A DNA stretch of 64,000 nucleotides from Brachypodius melanocephalos (taxonomy: Eukaryota; Chordata; Aves; Passeriformes; Pycnonotidae), in assembly GCA_013398615.1 (NCBI GenBank), contig VZSR01003371.1, positions 9,154,197 to 9,218,196 on the forward strand, in the 5' to 3' direction. Below, piece after piece: positions 47,700-58,799 of the stretch. A program made the translations under genes and the position numbers. The notes under the pieces were generated by a model, which did not search any database, was not told where the DNA came from, and saw only the letters and a program-made list of their open reading frames with translations. The stretch's first letter is position 1. Every line of letters begins with the position of its first letter.

Positions 47700-50220
47700 G
47701 ATAAAGAAGGTTTATGCCAGACAGTTACTTCTCATTTTAAAAGAAACACATAATCTTATACTAAAATTTAATCAAAGAATTCTCAAATTCCTAATACTTT
47801 TGGGTAATGATGTCATTTCTATATGTGAAATAATACAAACAATAATAAGTGATTCTCAAAAGAAGAACACTAAGGAACTATAGACTAACAGCCAAAAGAC
47901 ACCAAAGTCAAAGTATTTTCTTTTACCTCCTTACTGGAGCAAAACTTAAGCACGAAGAGAAGCTCCTGAAACACCTGTAAAAGCACCCAGATCAATAAAA
48001 CAATCAGCATGTCAGTGGTGGGTGAGGCTCCCAAGCACCTACCAGCAGTGGGTCTACCCTTCCAAGGCTTTCTCCAAATATACTGGCTCAGCTAATCCTG
48101 ACTTTGGAGTTTTGATGACCATTTAAGCACTTGAGATAATGCTTCCCAACACTATCTTCTGCAATATCCTATTATGAATGATTAATTCTATGCAAGAAAC
48201 AAAAAAATATGGAAGCAGACCAAACTACCACTCCAAACACTGCTTTTAAATCTGATGTCAGCAACCAGCACACAATGCTGAACAGCCCCAGACCATGTTA
48301 GTTCACAAGCTGGATAACTTTAGACTGCTACAATGAGAGTAAAAGAATTTTTGCCTCCTGCTTTCTTCACATCTAGACAACTCTATTCAGATATTTAAAT
48401 TCAAAAACAGAATCTTACCCTAAAGTCTAAAGGGATGATGCAGGTTCAGGTTTTACTGAATGCATTGTCATGCAAATTTTTCCACCCCAAAGAGAGGAGT
48501 GGTTTCATGAGGAGTGTGGGGAACTTTTGCACCAGAAACAGACTTTACGACAGATCAGTTTAAGTCACAAATGAAAATAGTATGTGCTGTTTCTTCTGCC
48601 TGCAACTTTTAAGTAAAAATTAAGTTTTAAGCAGGTAACTTAGCCATTGTTCCTCACTTACAGTTTAGCTGTTCTGTTCCACTGTTGACTGTGAGGCCAC
48701 AAAGGATTTAAGCATGTCGTTTAATCATTCTCCAAAAGACAAGCTGAACAATGTCACATCTTTATCATTGCATATGGCATCACTTACCCTGATAGCTGTA
48801 AAAGCAAGAATCACTGTTAGGCATTTAATCCTGTCAGACAGAGATATTAACCTGCTATTTTAGAAGCCATTGCCATCTGATCTGTAGTACTGACAACGAT
48901 GGCTTCCCGAGGAACAATTCCTTCTGCCAAATCATTGAACAGTACGAACAGCTTTGATGGAAATGGAACTCTAGAGCCGGTCGAGAAAACTTTTGATGCA
49001 AATGGAAGTTATTTCAGTAAAGATAGTGTGGGGAAAAAAACAGGTTCTTTAAAACATTCATTAGCTTCCTGTAGTACATAACAAGTTCATCTCTTTCCTT
49101 CATCTGTAAACATACACACATATATTATTCACTTATCTGTGCCTACAAGGATAAAATCAAAGAATGACCTCATGCCACAGTTAATGTCCTAGCCAGGATC
49201 TCAACCCCAAAGTACACTTCAAGGGGGAGAAAGTGAATAAACTGAGGATTCTGAGTAACATATTAGACATTTGCTTGAACAGTACTGAGCTGAGACTAAA
49301 CACAACTGCAGGAAGCAACTGGACTCCAGATTCTGGGCAGGATACAGCCAAACCAGCTGGACTCAGTTGACAATGACTCTTTTCAGACATGAGATATTTC
49401 ATTCATATTTCACACAATGGCTGCATGAGTAATGAACAGATGGGTTTGCTATTCGCACCACTTAGTGAAGCATGAAATGATGCACTGACAGGTAGGAGAG
49501 AGAAGAATTTGAAGCAGGTGTTGTAGTAACACTATGACAGCATACAGTATGTCAAAATGCAGGGTGCAAAATACTTAACTAAAATGTATTCAGAGGCTCC
49601 AGAATTAGAAGTATTACTTAGTAGCTGAAGTTTTAAAATTATTTTTCAAGCTCTAAGGGCAAAAATTATAATAAGCTATGACATTTTGGGGTGAACTCTG
49701 TAACTGATCTATTCAGGCCTGTATGTCCTTCTGTACTAATGGAAGAGAGACAAGGATCATTCATATATTTGTGCCCTCCAAGCCTGACTACTGCAGCACA
49801 CAGTGCATGGGACTGAAAGCTGGAGACATCTAACAGACTCCAGCTGGTGTAACAGGCAGCTGCCCAATTAGTAACGGGTTTGCTGCCTCACAGACACATT
49901 GGTGCTCTGGACACTGCACTTGCTGAAGAGAGTAAAGTAAAAAAAAACCAACAAACAACAAACAGCTACCAGAGTTTTTATCTTCAAATCTATCCTACTA
50001 TTTGACTGAAAAGCCCAGGATTGAGTTTCTGCCATTGTAGGATGGCGTCTAGGACTGGAAGCTGACTCACCTTATAAAGCTAACATGAAGAAAACCAAGG
50101 GCACTGTTTAAAATTACTGTTTAAAATCACATCAATTTCTCTTGGATTTAAGAAAAATAATTCCAAACCTCTCTCAGAAGCCAAAAAAACTCAACTTCAA
50201 ATTACACTTTATATACTTTT
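47700..50220. other. Mostly unique non-coding sequence
   Basis: No transposon is recognisable. The only item worth separate mention is a 60-codon frame at 48899-49081, listed on its own. The remainder shows short unrelated frames and a CAA-rich patch near 49,942-49,965. Confidence 0.45.
48899..49081 (+). other. Small open frame with good start context, coding status doubtful
   Basis: Sixty codons starting ATGGCT with purine context (ACAACGATGG), a good Kozak-like start. The predicted peptide starts MASRGTIPSAKSLN and is Ser/Asn/Gly-rich and hydrophilic, with an internal echo (SFDGNGT, then TFDANGS). Five CpG fall within its first 90 bases in otherwise CpG-poor DNA, which may hint at constraint. 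I recognise no family, and there is no promoter or splice site that I can defend. It could be an alternative first exon, a short retrocopy or chance. Confidence 0.15.
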
Positions 50221-50228
50221 TAAATCTC

Positions 50229-50259
50229 ATTAATGAATTTTTTAAAATAATTCATTAAT
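50229..50259. repeat. Perfect 11-bp inverted repeat
   Basis: ATTAATGAATT at 50229-50239 and AATTCATTAAT at 50249-50259 are exact reverse complements with a 9-base AT spacer. The arms are homeodomain-type sequences. It could form a cruciform or be a doubled binding site; the surrounding 150 bases are extremely AT-rich, so chance is possible. Confidence 0.9.
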
Positions 50260-50269
50260 TTAGGACTAA

Positions 50270-50870
50270 AGGTTTTTAATATTTTAACAAGGAATGCATA
50301 GCAGATTTCATTTATTCCTAAAATATTTTAATAAAATATTAACATTTAATTGTTACTAACAAAATACAAAGTAGATTGTTTTTTGCATTATACTAAAGAC
50401 AGTGCAGTTTTTGTTGCAACTATGATAATGTGAATGAAATGAAAAATAGCTTCTCTTCCACGAGGAAATTTGTCTCTGTATGAGAAGCTTTGCTTGGGAG
50501 CAGTACACCTCCTCATATGTCATTTGCCCTTAGGGTTTTACCCGTATTACTTACCTCCTTGGTCTTTTTCTCATATTTTTGGACAAACGCACTGCTAAAG
50601 ACAATATTTTGGGATTGACACACCTTTTACTTCCATTGTGTGAACGAACAGCAGCTCCAAGGCTCAACAGCCATGCAAAGCTACTGTTAGTGAGACAGAG
50701 CTTGGATCTCATGTGCCTGTTGCCTCCAAACTTTATGGTACAATAAAAAAGAGCAGCTGTTAACTTGGAAAGATGAGATGTAATTAATGAGAGCTGTAGG
50801 CCACTGGGGTGGAACACACACGTACTTCCATGGGATCTGCACACAATCCTGACTGAGGCCAGTTCACTGG
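50270..50870. other. Unique non-coding sequence, no gene seen
   Basis: AT-rich up to 50,400, then mixed sequence. A 97-codon minus-strand frame (50551-50844) has no recognisable motif. Confidence 0.45.
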
Positions 50871-50952
50871 GCTTTGTCTGCTCCCAGAGAGGGCATCGGC
50901 AGGAGCGCCCTGCGGCTCCGGCTCACGGCCTCTGCCCTCAGTGAGGAAAGAG

Positions 50953-50967
50953 ACTGCCATCTACTGA
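50953..50967 (-). promoter_or_regulatory. CTCF-like site, minus strand, beside GC-rich patch
   Basis: The minus strand reads TCAGTAGATGGCAGT, matching 14 of 15 positions of CCASYAGRKGGCRSY when the T allowed at the ninth position is counted. It lies just right of a short GC-rich, CpG-bearing patch (about 50,880-50,945, with AGGAGCGCCCTGCGGCTCC). It has the same orientation as the sites at 8.3, 8.4 and 13.6 kb. Binding is inferred. Confidence 0.45.
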
Positions 50968-50969
50968 GG

Positions 50970-51490
50970 CAACCCATATCGGCAAACAGGGAGTTAATGC
51001 AATGAAGAGGGGACTCATGGTTAAGCGAGGAGTTTAGAAAATTGCCACAGATGTCAGCTGTTCACACTAACAAAGACTTAACAGGAAAAAATAATTTCAA
51101 GTAAATATTTTTCTTCCCTTCCCTTCCTTCCCAGCTACTTTCCCTTAGTCAACAAACTGATTTTCTAATGGGAATTAATTACTCATTCCATGTATACCTT
51201 TGCAACATCTAACCCCTGTAATCCTTTTCCTCTGAAGGACAGAGATTTCTGTGCCTGCTGTTTTGCTGCACTGAAGAAGCAAAGCAAAAAGGTGGAGTAT
51301 CAGAAAAAGAAAACAGAAAAGGAGAGTGGAGTGTTGCAAGAAGGAAGGCTTTTGAGTGCTCAGAGTTCACCAAAACATTTATATGAAGCAGTCAGTGGAA
51401 AATATCAGAGAAAAAGCAGTAAAACATATAGTGAATAGAAGAACATTGCCACAAATAGTTCATCCCCACTGACAGAGAAGTGTGTTCCTA
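50970..51490. other. Unique non-coding sequence, no gene seen
   Basis: An 82-codon plus-strand frame at 51190-51438, rich in Lys, Ser and Glu, resembles nothing known to me. No transposon is visible. Confidence 0.45.
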
Positions 51491-51499
51491 CCATCAGGA

Positions 51500-51710
51500 C
51501 AGAGCTTAATAAGCCTGAGCACTTGAAAAGCATCTCAGAGCAATTGCAAATATTAAGGTTCCTTCTTGCACCTCTTCATGATCACCTATTAATATCCACC
51601 AGAGCCAATGATGTTCAGGATCTTGCGGAACCCAACTCTAATTGATTAAAAGCCTCAAAACAATGAAATGATGTATGAATTATTGCCTCCCATTTAACCC
51701 TAAGAAATAA
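51500..51710. promoter_or_regulatory. Candidate conserved non-coding block
   Basis: Holds GAGCAATTGCAAATATTAAGG near 51538, ATGATCACCTATTAATATCC near 51578, CTCTAATTGATTAAAAGCC near 51636 and ACAATGAAATGATG with a SOX-type ACAATG near 51660. The combination of SOX, POU and homeodomain cores is typical of developmental enhancers. This is a tentative call from word content only. Confidence 0.3.
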
Positions 51711-51719
51711 AAGAATTAT

Positions 51720-54588
51720 TTCAGAAAATGCTGTATGCTTCTACATTCCACTAAGTTCCACTAATTTTCCTGGAAAACCAGAGAGTTCCTACAGCAAACA
51801 TAAAGCTGAAACATTCAGTCACGAACGTCTGTATAAATACACAGTTAATTACAGAAATAGCAAGTGCGGGGAATGTTGTGTGTCCAGAATGAGAAGCAAA
51901 GTTGTGGGTTTATATTAAGAAACTAGGTGGCTTATATAAGCACCTGGTTGTAGAAGAAATAACCTCAAAGTTTTGTCCATGCGATTTTTCAAATGTCATC
52001 CAGCAAGCTGATCTCAAAGCTGGCATGAGAATATATGAATTTTTATCCCTAACCAAAAATTCCATCCCATTCTTCTCACGACGGAAAGTGAGACAAATCA
52101 AGAGGGTAATTATTTTATCCTGGGATAACTCAATTCCATTTAGCTAACTCTGCCCTAACTTTTCCGCTTTACATCTTCGCTGTTACAACAAGCATTACCA
52201 CATAATTTCAGCTGACTGCACCTGTTCTTGACAATGTCACTTCCCAACTGTGCAGAGATTTGGAAATGGTTATTAAACACTCATCAAAGAATAAAAACAG
52301 AATTGAATCTAAATGGACTGTGCTACACTGCATGGAAGAGAGACAGCTGGCAGAGCTGCACTGCACTAAGGCCTCCTGTCAGGCTCCACAAAGAATGTCA
52401 CCCAGCTTCACTGGTGACATATCGGCCACAGTGGCAGATTCCCACATTCCAAGTTACCTGGTCAAATCTATTCTCTACACACATCATGAGACATCTTTCT
52501 TGGTTTCTTTATAACAGGCTGCTGAATATGGCTGTACTGAGAAGCACCTGAGAAAAATTTAACCCAGCTGGTTTGTTAAAAAAGTATCAATATCACTGTT
52601 CATTTTTTATCTTATGTTCTTCCAAGTAGGACCACTCATTTTCACCCATCATTCAAGACAGAAATGCTTGAAATAATTTCCTCTACTATAAACCCTCCAG
52701 CAATAAACAATTAAGCTCATGGCAAAGTCCCTATTTGCTTACTACAGCCAACATATTTATTTGTTTCAATTGTCTCTTGCATAGACACAGAGATGCCACA
52801 TTCTCCCATCTCCCAGGGAGGTCCTGCCATTGGCTAGGTGCTTTAAAGAGCAGTCTGGGAAGTAGGTACAAACATGATGAATCCCATTCCTACCAGCAAA
52901 TTTCCTTACAGGCAAGTTTGAGAAGGCTCCAATACCCGGCTTGACTTGATTACAAAGCCATTACCATTTTTGACTTGCTGTGGTCATGCATATTTCCAGA
53001 CATTTCAAGCAGTGTCTTGCATGATTTGGAGCTAAAGATTCTTAGAGAGATATGAAGACATTTTCCTGCTCAACTACTGTACATTGTTGGTAAATAACTG
53101 ATTTCTTCACTATCCAAACTGTTGAGGTACAAGTGGAGAGGGTGAGGGAGGAAATCTCCGGGGAACGGGTCTGATCTCATTTCTCATCAACGGTTCACTG
53201 CTGCCAAATGCAGCCATCAGAGAAAATCCAGCAAACCTGAAACACTTAAAAATGGAAAGACTGAACATCCTCCAGAGAAAAGCTAATGGGATACAGAGCT
53301 TTCCACCTCCAGGTCACAAGCTCAAATCTGGCTCCTCTCAGAAGCAACAAGACTACCAGGCTGCTCCTCAGCTGGGTGGAAGGATGCTCTTCAACCAGCC
53401 GAGCCCTCACTGCTAGTCAGCGAGCTTTGAGAAATACTCCTTTGCACACCAGTCCTGCTCTGAGATGAGACTGTAACTTCTGCATGCAGAATGTCTTACC
53501 ATCACAACTACAGCACATTAGTGTTGAGGATGAGGTAGAAATACACTGCCCAGGATGCTTATTTAAATTTCAGCACTTTCATCTTCTGTCATGGTTGACA
53601 GTTCCCAATCCAGTGTTATGTACTAAGCTCTTTTATTCAAGATGTTTTTCTTACTGTTTCTGCTTCATATAAATGGCCTGACAAACTCGTATCAAGCCTC
53701 AAAGAGAAGGAAATGGGAAAGAATGCAAATAAAAGAGTAGCTAAACTTTTAGGCTACAAAATAGTTTCTTTCATACAGTAATTCTGTGGAACTGCCTCCC
53801 ACACACTATTATAGATGTCACATATATAAATGGATTAGAGAAATCAGAGAAATGAGTAAGAGTCACAAGGTCTGATTTAATGGGCACTAGAACAGGACTA
53901 CCGAGACTTGGAACATGTACTAATTCCAACTGAAGACAAAATTAATATCTCCACCTGCTGTAATGGCACATGGACATATCTTTTAGTCAGGATTTAGTGA
54001 AGCTAGTGGAAAAACAAGTGATAAATTCACTTCCAAATAGCCAGATGCATATTTAGAAGCATAAAATGTAAGGGAAAAGATTTCTGGGGGTCATAAGATC
54101 CAATGACCTCATGAAAGCAGGGTCAACTTCCAAGTCAGAGCAGGCTGTTGTGAGTTATACCAAGGGAAACAGTGAGGATCCCACAACATGTCTGGACAAC
54201 TGTTGTAATGCTTAAGTAACAATGGCTTTTATGGTGAAAAAGTTTTTACTAATAGCTAATGATATTTTTATGTTCTTTATACCAGCAAAGGAATAAGAAT
54301 TTTCCTGAACTGCTGCTAGTCCCACCTCAGTAGGAAGGAGAGTTTCTGATCACAACTGATGACATATTGTATCCTCTCCATTTTTTTGCTTCCCCTTTAA
54401 CAGGAAAAAATGCAGAAGAAAAAAGCAGGAGGGAAAGGAAAAAATCTGGACATCTCAGAATCCACGCACAAACTGCTATGATTGTCTCCAATACCAGAAA
54501 AGAAAGTCTGTGTAAGCAGTCAACACTCCAGAATCAGACTTACAGATGGTAAGGCTGTCTGTGAGTATCCTATTCTCTGAGACATTTT

Positions 54589-54590
<2 letters not shown>
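51720..54590. other. Unique non-coding sequence, no gene seen
   Basis: No gene or transposon is recognisable. CAAGCTCAAATCTGGCTCC near 53,320 resembles a tRNA B-box region but lacks an A-box at the right distance. Frames at 51902-52147, 52228-52551 and 53484-53672 are unrecognised. Confidence 0.45.

Positions 54591-54592
<2 letters not shown>

Positions 54593-54669
<77 letters not shown>
54593..54669. repeat. Compound microsatellite (AT)16 then (AG)20
   Basis: A pure AT run at 54593-54625 is joined by AAT to a pure AG run at 54629-54669. Long uninterrupted runs of both units indicate recent slippage, so the locus should be length-polymorphic between individuals. It has no coding content. Confidence 0.97.
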
Positions 54670-54672
<3 letters not shown>

Positions 54673-54674
54673 AA

Positions 54675-57600
54675 AATCCCACTAATATCTAGTCTCTGAT
54701 TTTTTTTTTTTTTAATTTTCATTCTGGAGTTCCATTCCTGTTATTCAAAAAACCCACAGAAATTATGCCTGAGGAAGTTATTTCCATAATGGCAGAATGT
54801 TTTTGGTGACAGCACAGTTTGCTGCAGGTGATGTTATCAAACATGAAATCTCAGCTACATTAACATCATCACAGTAGTCCCTTGGGATACTTTACTGAAG
54901 TTTATTCTTATGATAAAACTCAAATTTAAAAATAAAAATGACCAGAGCTATATTTAGCCCTCTGTTCTAAGCAGCATAAGATGCTGTTAGAACTACACCT
55001 CCAATATCTTCAGGAATTTGCTGCTTAGCAGTAATTGCCAGCAGAGCATGAACAAGACAAAATACAATTCTCACAAAGCATTTGATGGAATAAAAAGTGG
55101 CATTATTTCCATCGAACTAGAATCTGTTACAGTATTAATGATTTAGATATTCAAAAGCTTTCAACTAACATTCAGATAACACAGTGGAACATAATGTCAA
55201 TATTTATAAATATACAAATACATTAAGACAATAGCAATAAGAATTCTCTTCTACTAATTGAGTTCTTTTCCATAAAGACAGCATGAACTCTTCTCTAAGA
55301 GTTCACTAAGATACATGTATTCTCAGGCAAATTCAATGTTACTGGGGAGAGAGGAGGGAATATTTGGGGGGGGAAAGGAGTGAACAAAATCTGCTCAGAA
55401 ATTGCTGAATTTCTGATGAAAGCTTATTTTTTATAAAATAACTTGTGATTTCTCATGCTTAATTTCACAAGGAATACTTAAGGGATTTGACTTGCAGGAA
55501 GTGTTGAGGATGTGCTCTGTCAGAATTGGATCTTTTTATAAGGCAACAAGACAGACATAGAATCACTGGTGATTTTTCAAAGGATGCAGCCCAGGACAGC
55601 TTTGGCTTTCTGGGCTGTGAGTGCTCATGGCTAGCTCATGTTGAGGATCTCATAATCCAACACACAATAATATTATACACTCATGTAGGACAGGACCTGC
55701 ATGTGATACCTTAGCCAGTGGCAGCTGATGACAGAAGTCAGCGAGACAGCACACAATTACCCAAGCTGGAATTTTGCCCAGATACCCGAGTTAACAACCT
55801 AGAACATACATACCACGGATCTTTAATTACCACCAGTGTTCATGACCTGAGTTTTATGCATCATCTGAAGTGAGCCCTGGGAAATAAGCAAAGTCTCTAG
55901 TATACATGATTGAGTGAAAAACAGTAAAGATTTTGGTGATTTGTAGGGAGAAAGGCAAAGCATTGGTTAGAACTGCCAAGATCTCCCTAGGAAGGTAATA
56001 GGGATAACAAAATCTGGTTTTTGTCACAAATGACTTTCAGCTAGCAAGATCTCTTGGAGGATTAAAAAAAAAAACAACAAACCAACAAACAAACAACAAC
56101 ACCCCTTTTCTTTCATCAGTCAAAGCAAGTTTGATGATGCTGCCTCTTGATTTAATGTTGCTCTACCCAGGTATAAAAGGGAATTTCAAAGCTACTCTAC
56201 TATTTAAAGAAACTCTTACTGCCTTAAATCTTTTAAAGAATATATTGATTGCATTACCAAGAGACCAGAAGCACTGTTTTTTAAAGAATTTCTGTTGTTA
56301 CCATCTTCACCTGACTGTGATTTTCTACTTTTCTTTTTATTCTGTATTGTGATACTTGGGAACAGTGAATTGTTAGATGCACTTCTATTGTTGAAAAAGG
56401 TTTTATTTCTTCAGGTCTCTTAACAAACATGTTGAGGTACTTTTTAACATGAGTTAAATTGGTTTATGTAAAATATTGTTTAGAAAATAGCTCTATCAGA
56501 GAGATTATGAAAAGCAGAACAAAACCAAGTTTTTTATTTAGCATCTACTGTAATTCATCAGTGAGCTGGCTACTTTTTTAATTGGACAGGACTTGCTTTG
56601 TCACTGCCTGTCTATTAAACTATCCATTGCAACAGTACATATATAGCACTGAATTTACTCTCACATAAGAGCTGGGAAACAATTGGCAGGAAAAAAATCA
56701 ATGGCTTTAAACTAGTTTAAAACATTTTATTTGGTTTCTATTTTTTTAATTCATTCTAACTAGGAAATTGGAAGACTCATTATTATTCATTCAGATTTAC
56801 TCCTAAGACCTAGAGAGATTGTTGGCCACAAGATCATCCATTTTATGCATGCTAGAGTTAAGGAGGTAGCAAATCAGGCACCAGCAGAACCACAGATGCC
56901 TGTGTCAGAGCCTGAGCCCCTTCTCTGACACTGTGCTGAATTACACAGACTGCAAGGTAAAATGATGTGTTCATTTCCTTACCTTTTCCTTGTTAATGTG
57001 TCGTTCTCCAGTTATTTTTCTCAGTATATTTTGGCTACACCACAGATGACCCATTGTAATTTGCCTGCACAGTCTCACTCAGAAAGTCTCAGATGTTTGG
57101 TTTTACTCAAAATGTGACTGCATAAAGATTTCACATTTTTATTGCTATTTTTCTTTTACTCTACTGCCCCTGTAGAGTCTCAGTGAAATCTGTTCAGTGG
57201 AATAACACAAGCAGGGCAAGCTGCTTTCTGCCCCTGCTTGTCCTGCAAATCTAACTCAGGGAACAGAGGAGGAACTGGATTTTGTTCTGGCTCACACTTT
57301 GTCAGCAGGACTGTTAATGAAGTTCCAGCATTTTCACCTGCACCACCACATTAACAGAAACTTGTTTAACACTGCAGTAGCAAAGCACAAAAGTACAGTA
57401 GAAACCCACAGTGCTGCTCTGGCACTCACTTTATCCTCCAGTTCTCTTTGAAGGAAGGATTAAATCCACAGCTGAAATAAACATCTCTCTTGGGAAAAAA
57501 CCCAAACCCACAATTAAAAAACCCCCCAACATATAAAATCCCTCTTCACTGTCTGTGTGAAATCCAGTTTTTCAACAGCATTACTCTGCTGTAAAATCAA

Positions 57601-58700
57601 ATAGGATCTCCACATCACAGTAATTCCTCAAAAATGGCGATTTGTTATTTGTTAGTTGTTTATAAATTCTGTTACTAGCCAGAAATACACTCTATTAAAT
57701 AAGAAGTGAACAGTTCTGACAGTTTCTGGTTTTGCAAACAATAAATCACACAGTGGCAAATACTCTGACCATCTTCAGGCAAAAGACCTTTTAGTAAAAT
57801 CTTAGGGTTTTGGGGGTTTATCAGATTTTTGTTTAGGGTTCTTGAAGGGGTTTTTTACCATTGCAACCCATGATATCAGTAACAGAGCTATTTTTTTTTC
57901 TTTTTATTTCAGGTCAAAAAATCCCGGTCAAACTTCCTTTTAATTAAGATGTCAGAATACTACTAACGTTCAAGCAGATATCTGGGATTTTAAAAATGAA
58001 TGCAGACCTATTAGGAAATAGATTGACAAAGTTCTCTTATATATGGGCAAAAGGACAGGAAAAACACCCTGAGAACTGTAAAGTGAAGTTACCTACGAGT
58101 GAATGAGTTTAAGTGCTTGTACAGGCAATTAGAGCTCAAGTAAGCAACCAATAGCAACTGAATTAGTACCATAATTCTGATACCTCTTTGGCTTTTAGGC
58201 ACTTATTAGAAGCTTAGAGGTTTTGTGAGCATTTTTCCTACAGTAAGCCTTAACATCTACAAGCAGTGTTTGAAATCCTATTCATTACCAATGCCAAGAA
58301 TATGAAAGGACATTATCCAGCATACACAGGCAGGAGCCAATCCATCTAAACTCAGCATGAAAATGTACTGTTACTATTCAAACCAGAGGGCACAACATGC
58401 AATGAGGCACTGGCTGGCCTTTGTTGCTGCAGAGTTGACCAAATTATCAAGTTATACACATCCTGATTTAAAAGAAGGGGGAAAAAAGACAGTAAACTGA
58501 ATTCTAAGACGAATTTTTAAAAAAGCTTACTTAAAGACTAGCAACTGAACTAAAACTTCATTCATTTTTCTGATTTAGGATTACTAATACACCATTGGAA
58601 AACAAGGAGAGCAGATAGCAAGCTAGTACAGGCAGTCAAAGCACTGACATCTCACTGGAGATCTCTGTGAGCAATCAGGGCTCAGTTAAGAAATGAGCCT
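54675..58700. other. Unique non-coding sequence, no gene seen
   Basis: About 4 kb without a recognisable exon, RNA gene or transposon. Small items are a G8 run near 55,367, A11 followed by CAA/CAAA units at 56064-56100, and a G/T-rich patch at 57801-57850. Open frames are all under 75 codons. Confidence 0.5.
56064..56100 (+). repeat. A11 plus CAA/CAAA-rich simple sequence
   Basis: Eleven A are followed by CAACAAACCAACAAACAAAC-type units to 56100. This is low-complexity A-rich DNA and may be an old retrocopy tail, but no body is recognisable to its left. Confidence 0.85.
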
Positions 58701-58722
58701 CATGAACACACACTCACTGGAA

Positions 58723-58793
58723 GCCACCGTGGCTCAGCTGATTTACTGAGTAAACAACAACACCTGTTGTGTGAGTTTGAGTCCTCTGAAGAA
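58723..58793 (+). mobile_element. Possible tRNA-derived SINE head
   Basis: GCCACCGTGGCTCAGCTGATT holds an A-box-like GTGGCTCAGCTG, and GAGTTTGAGTCCTC about 40 bases on holds a B-box-like GTTTGAGTCC (near 58775-58784) flanked by a short GAG/CTC stem. The spacing suits a tRNA-like pol III promoter. No acceptor stem pairs well and no tail is recognised. It is probably a decayed SINE or tRNA copy. Confidence 0.35.
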
Positions 58794-58799
58794 CTACAG

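Noticed and set aside
53283..53345. tRNA-like SINE head (CAAGCTCAAATCTGGCTCC)
   Set aside because: No A-box lies at the proper distance and the resemblance is limited to one short word.
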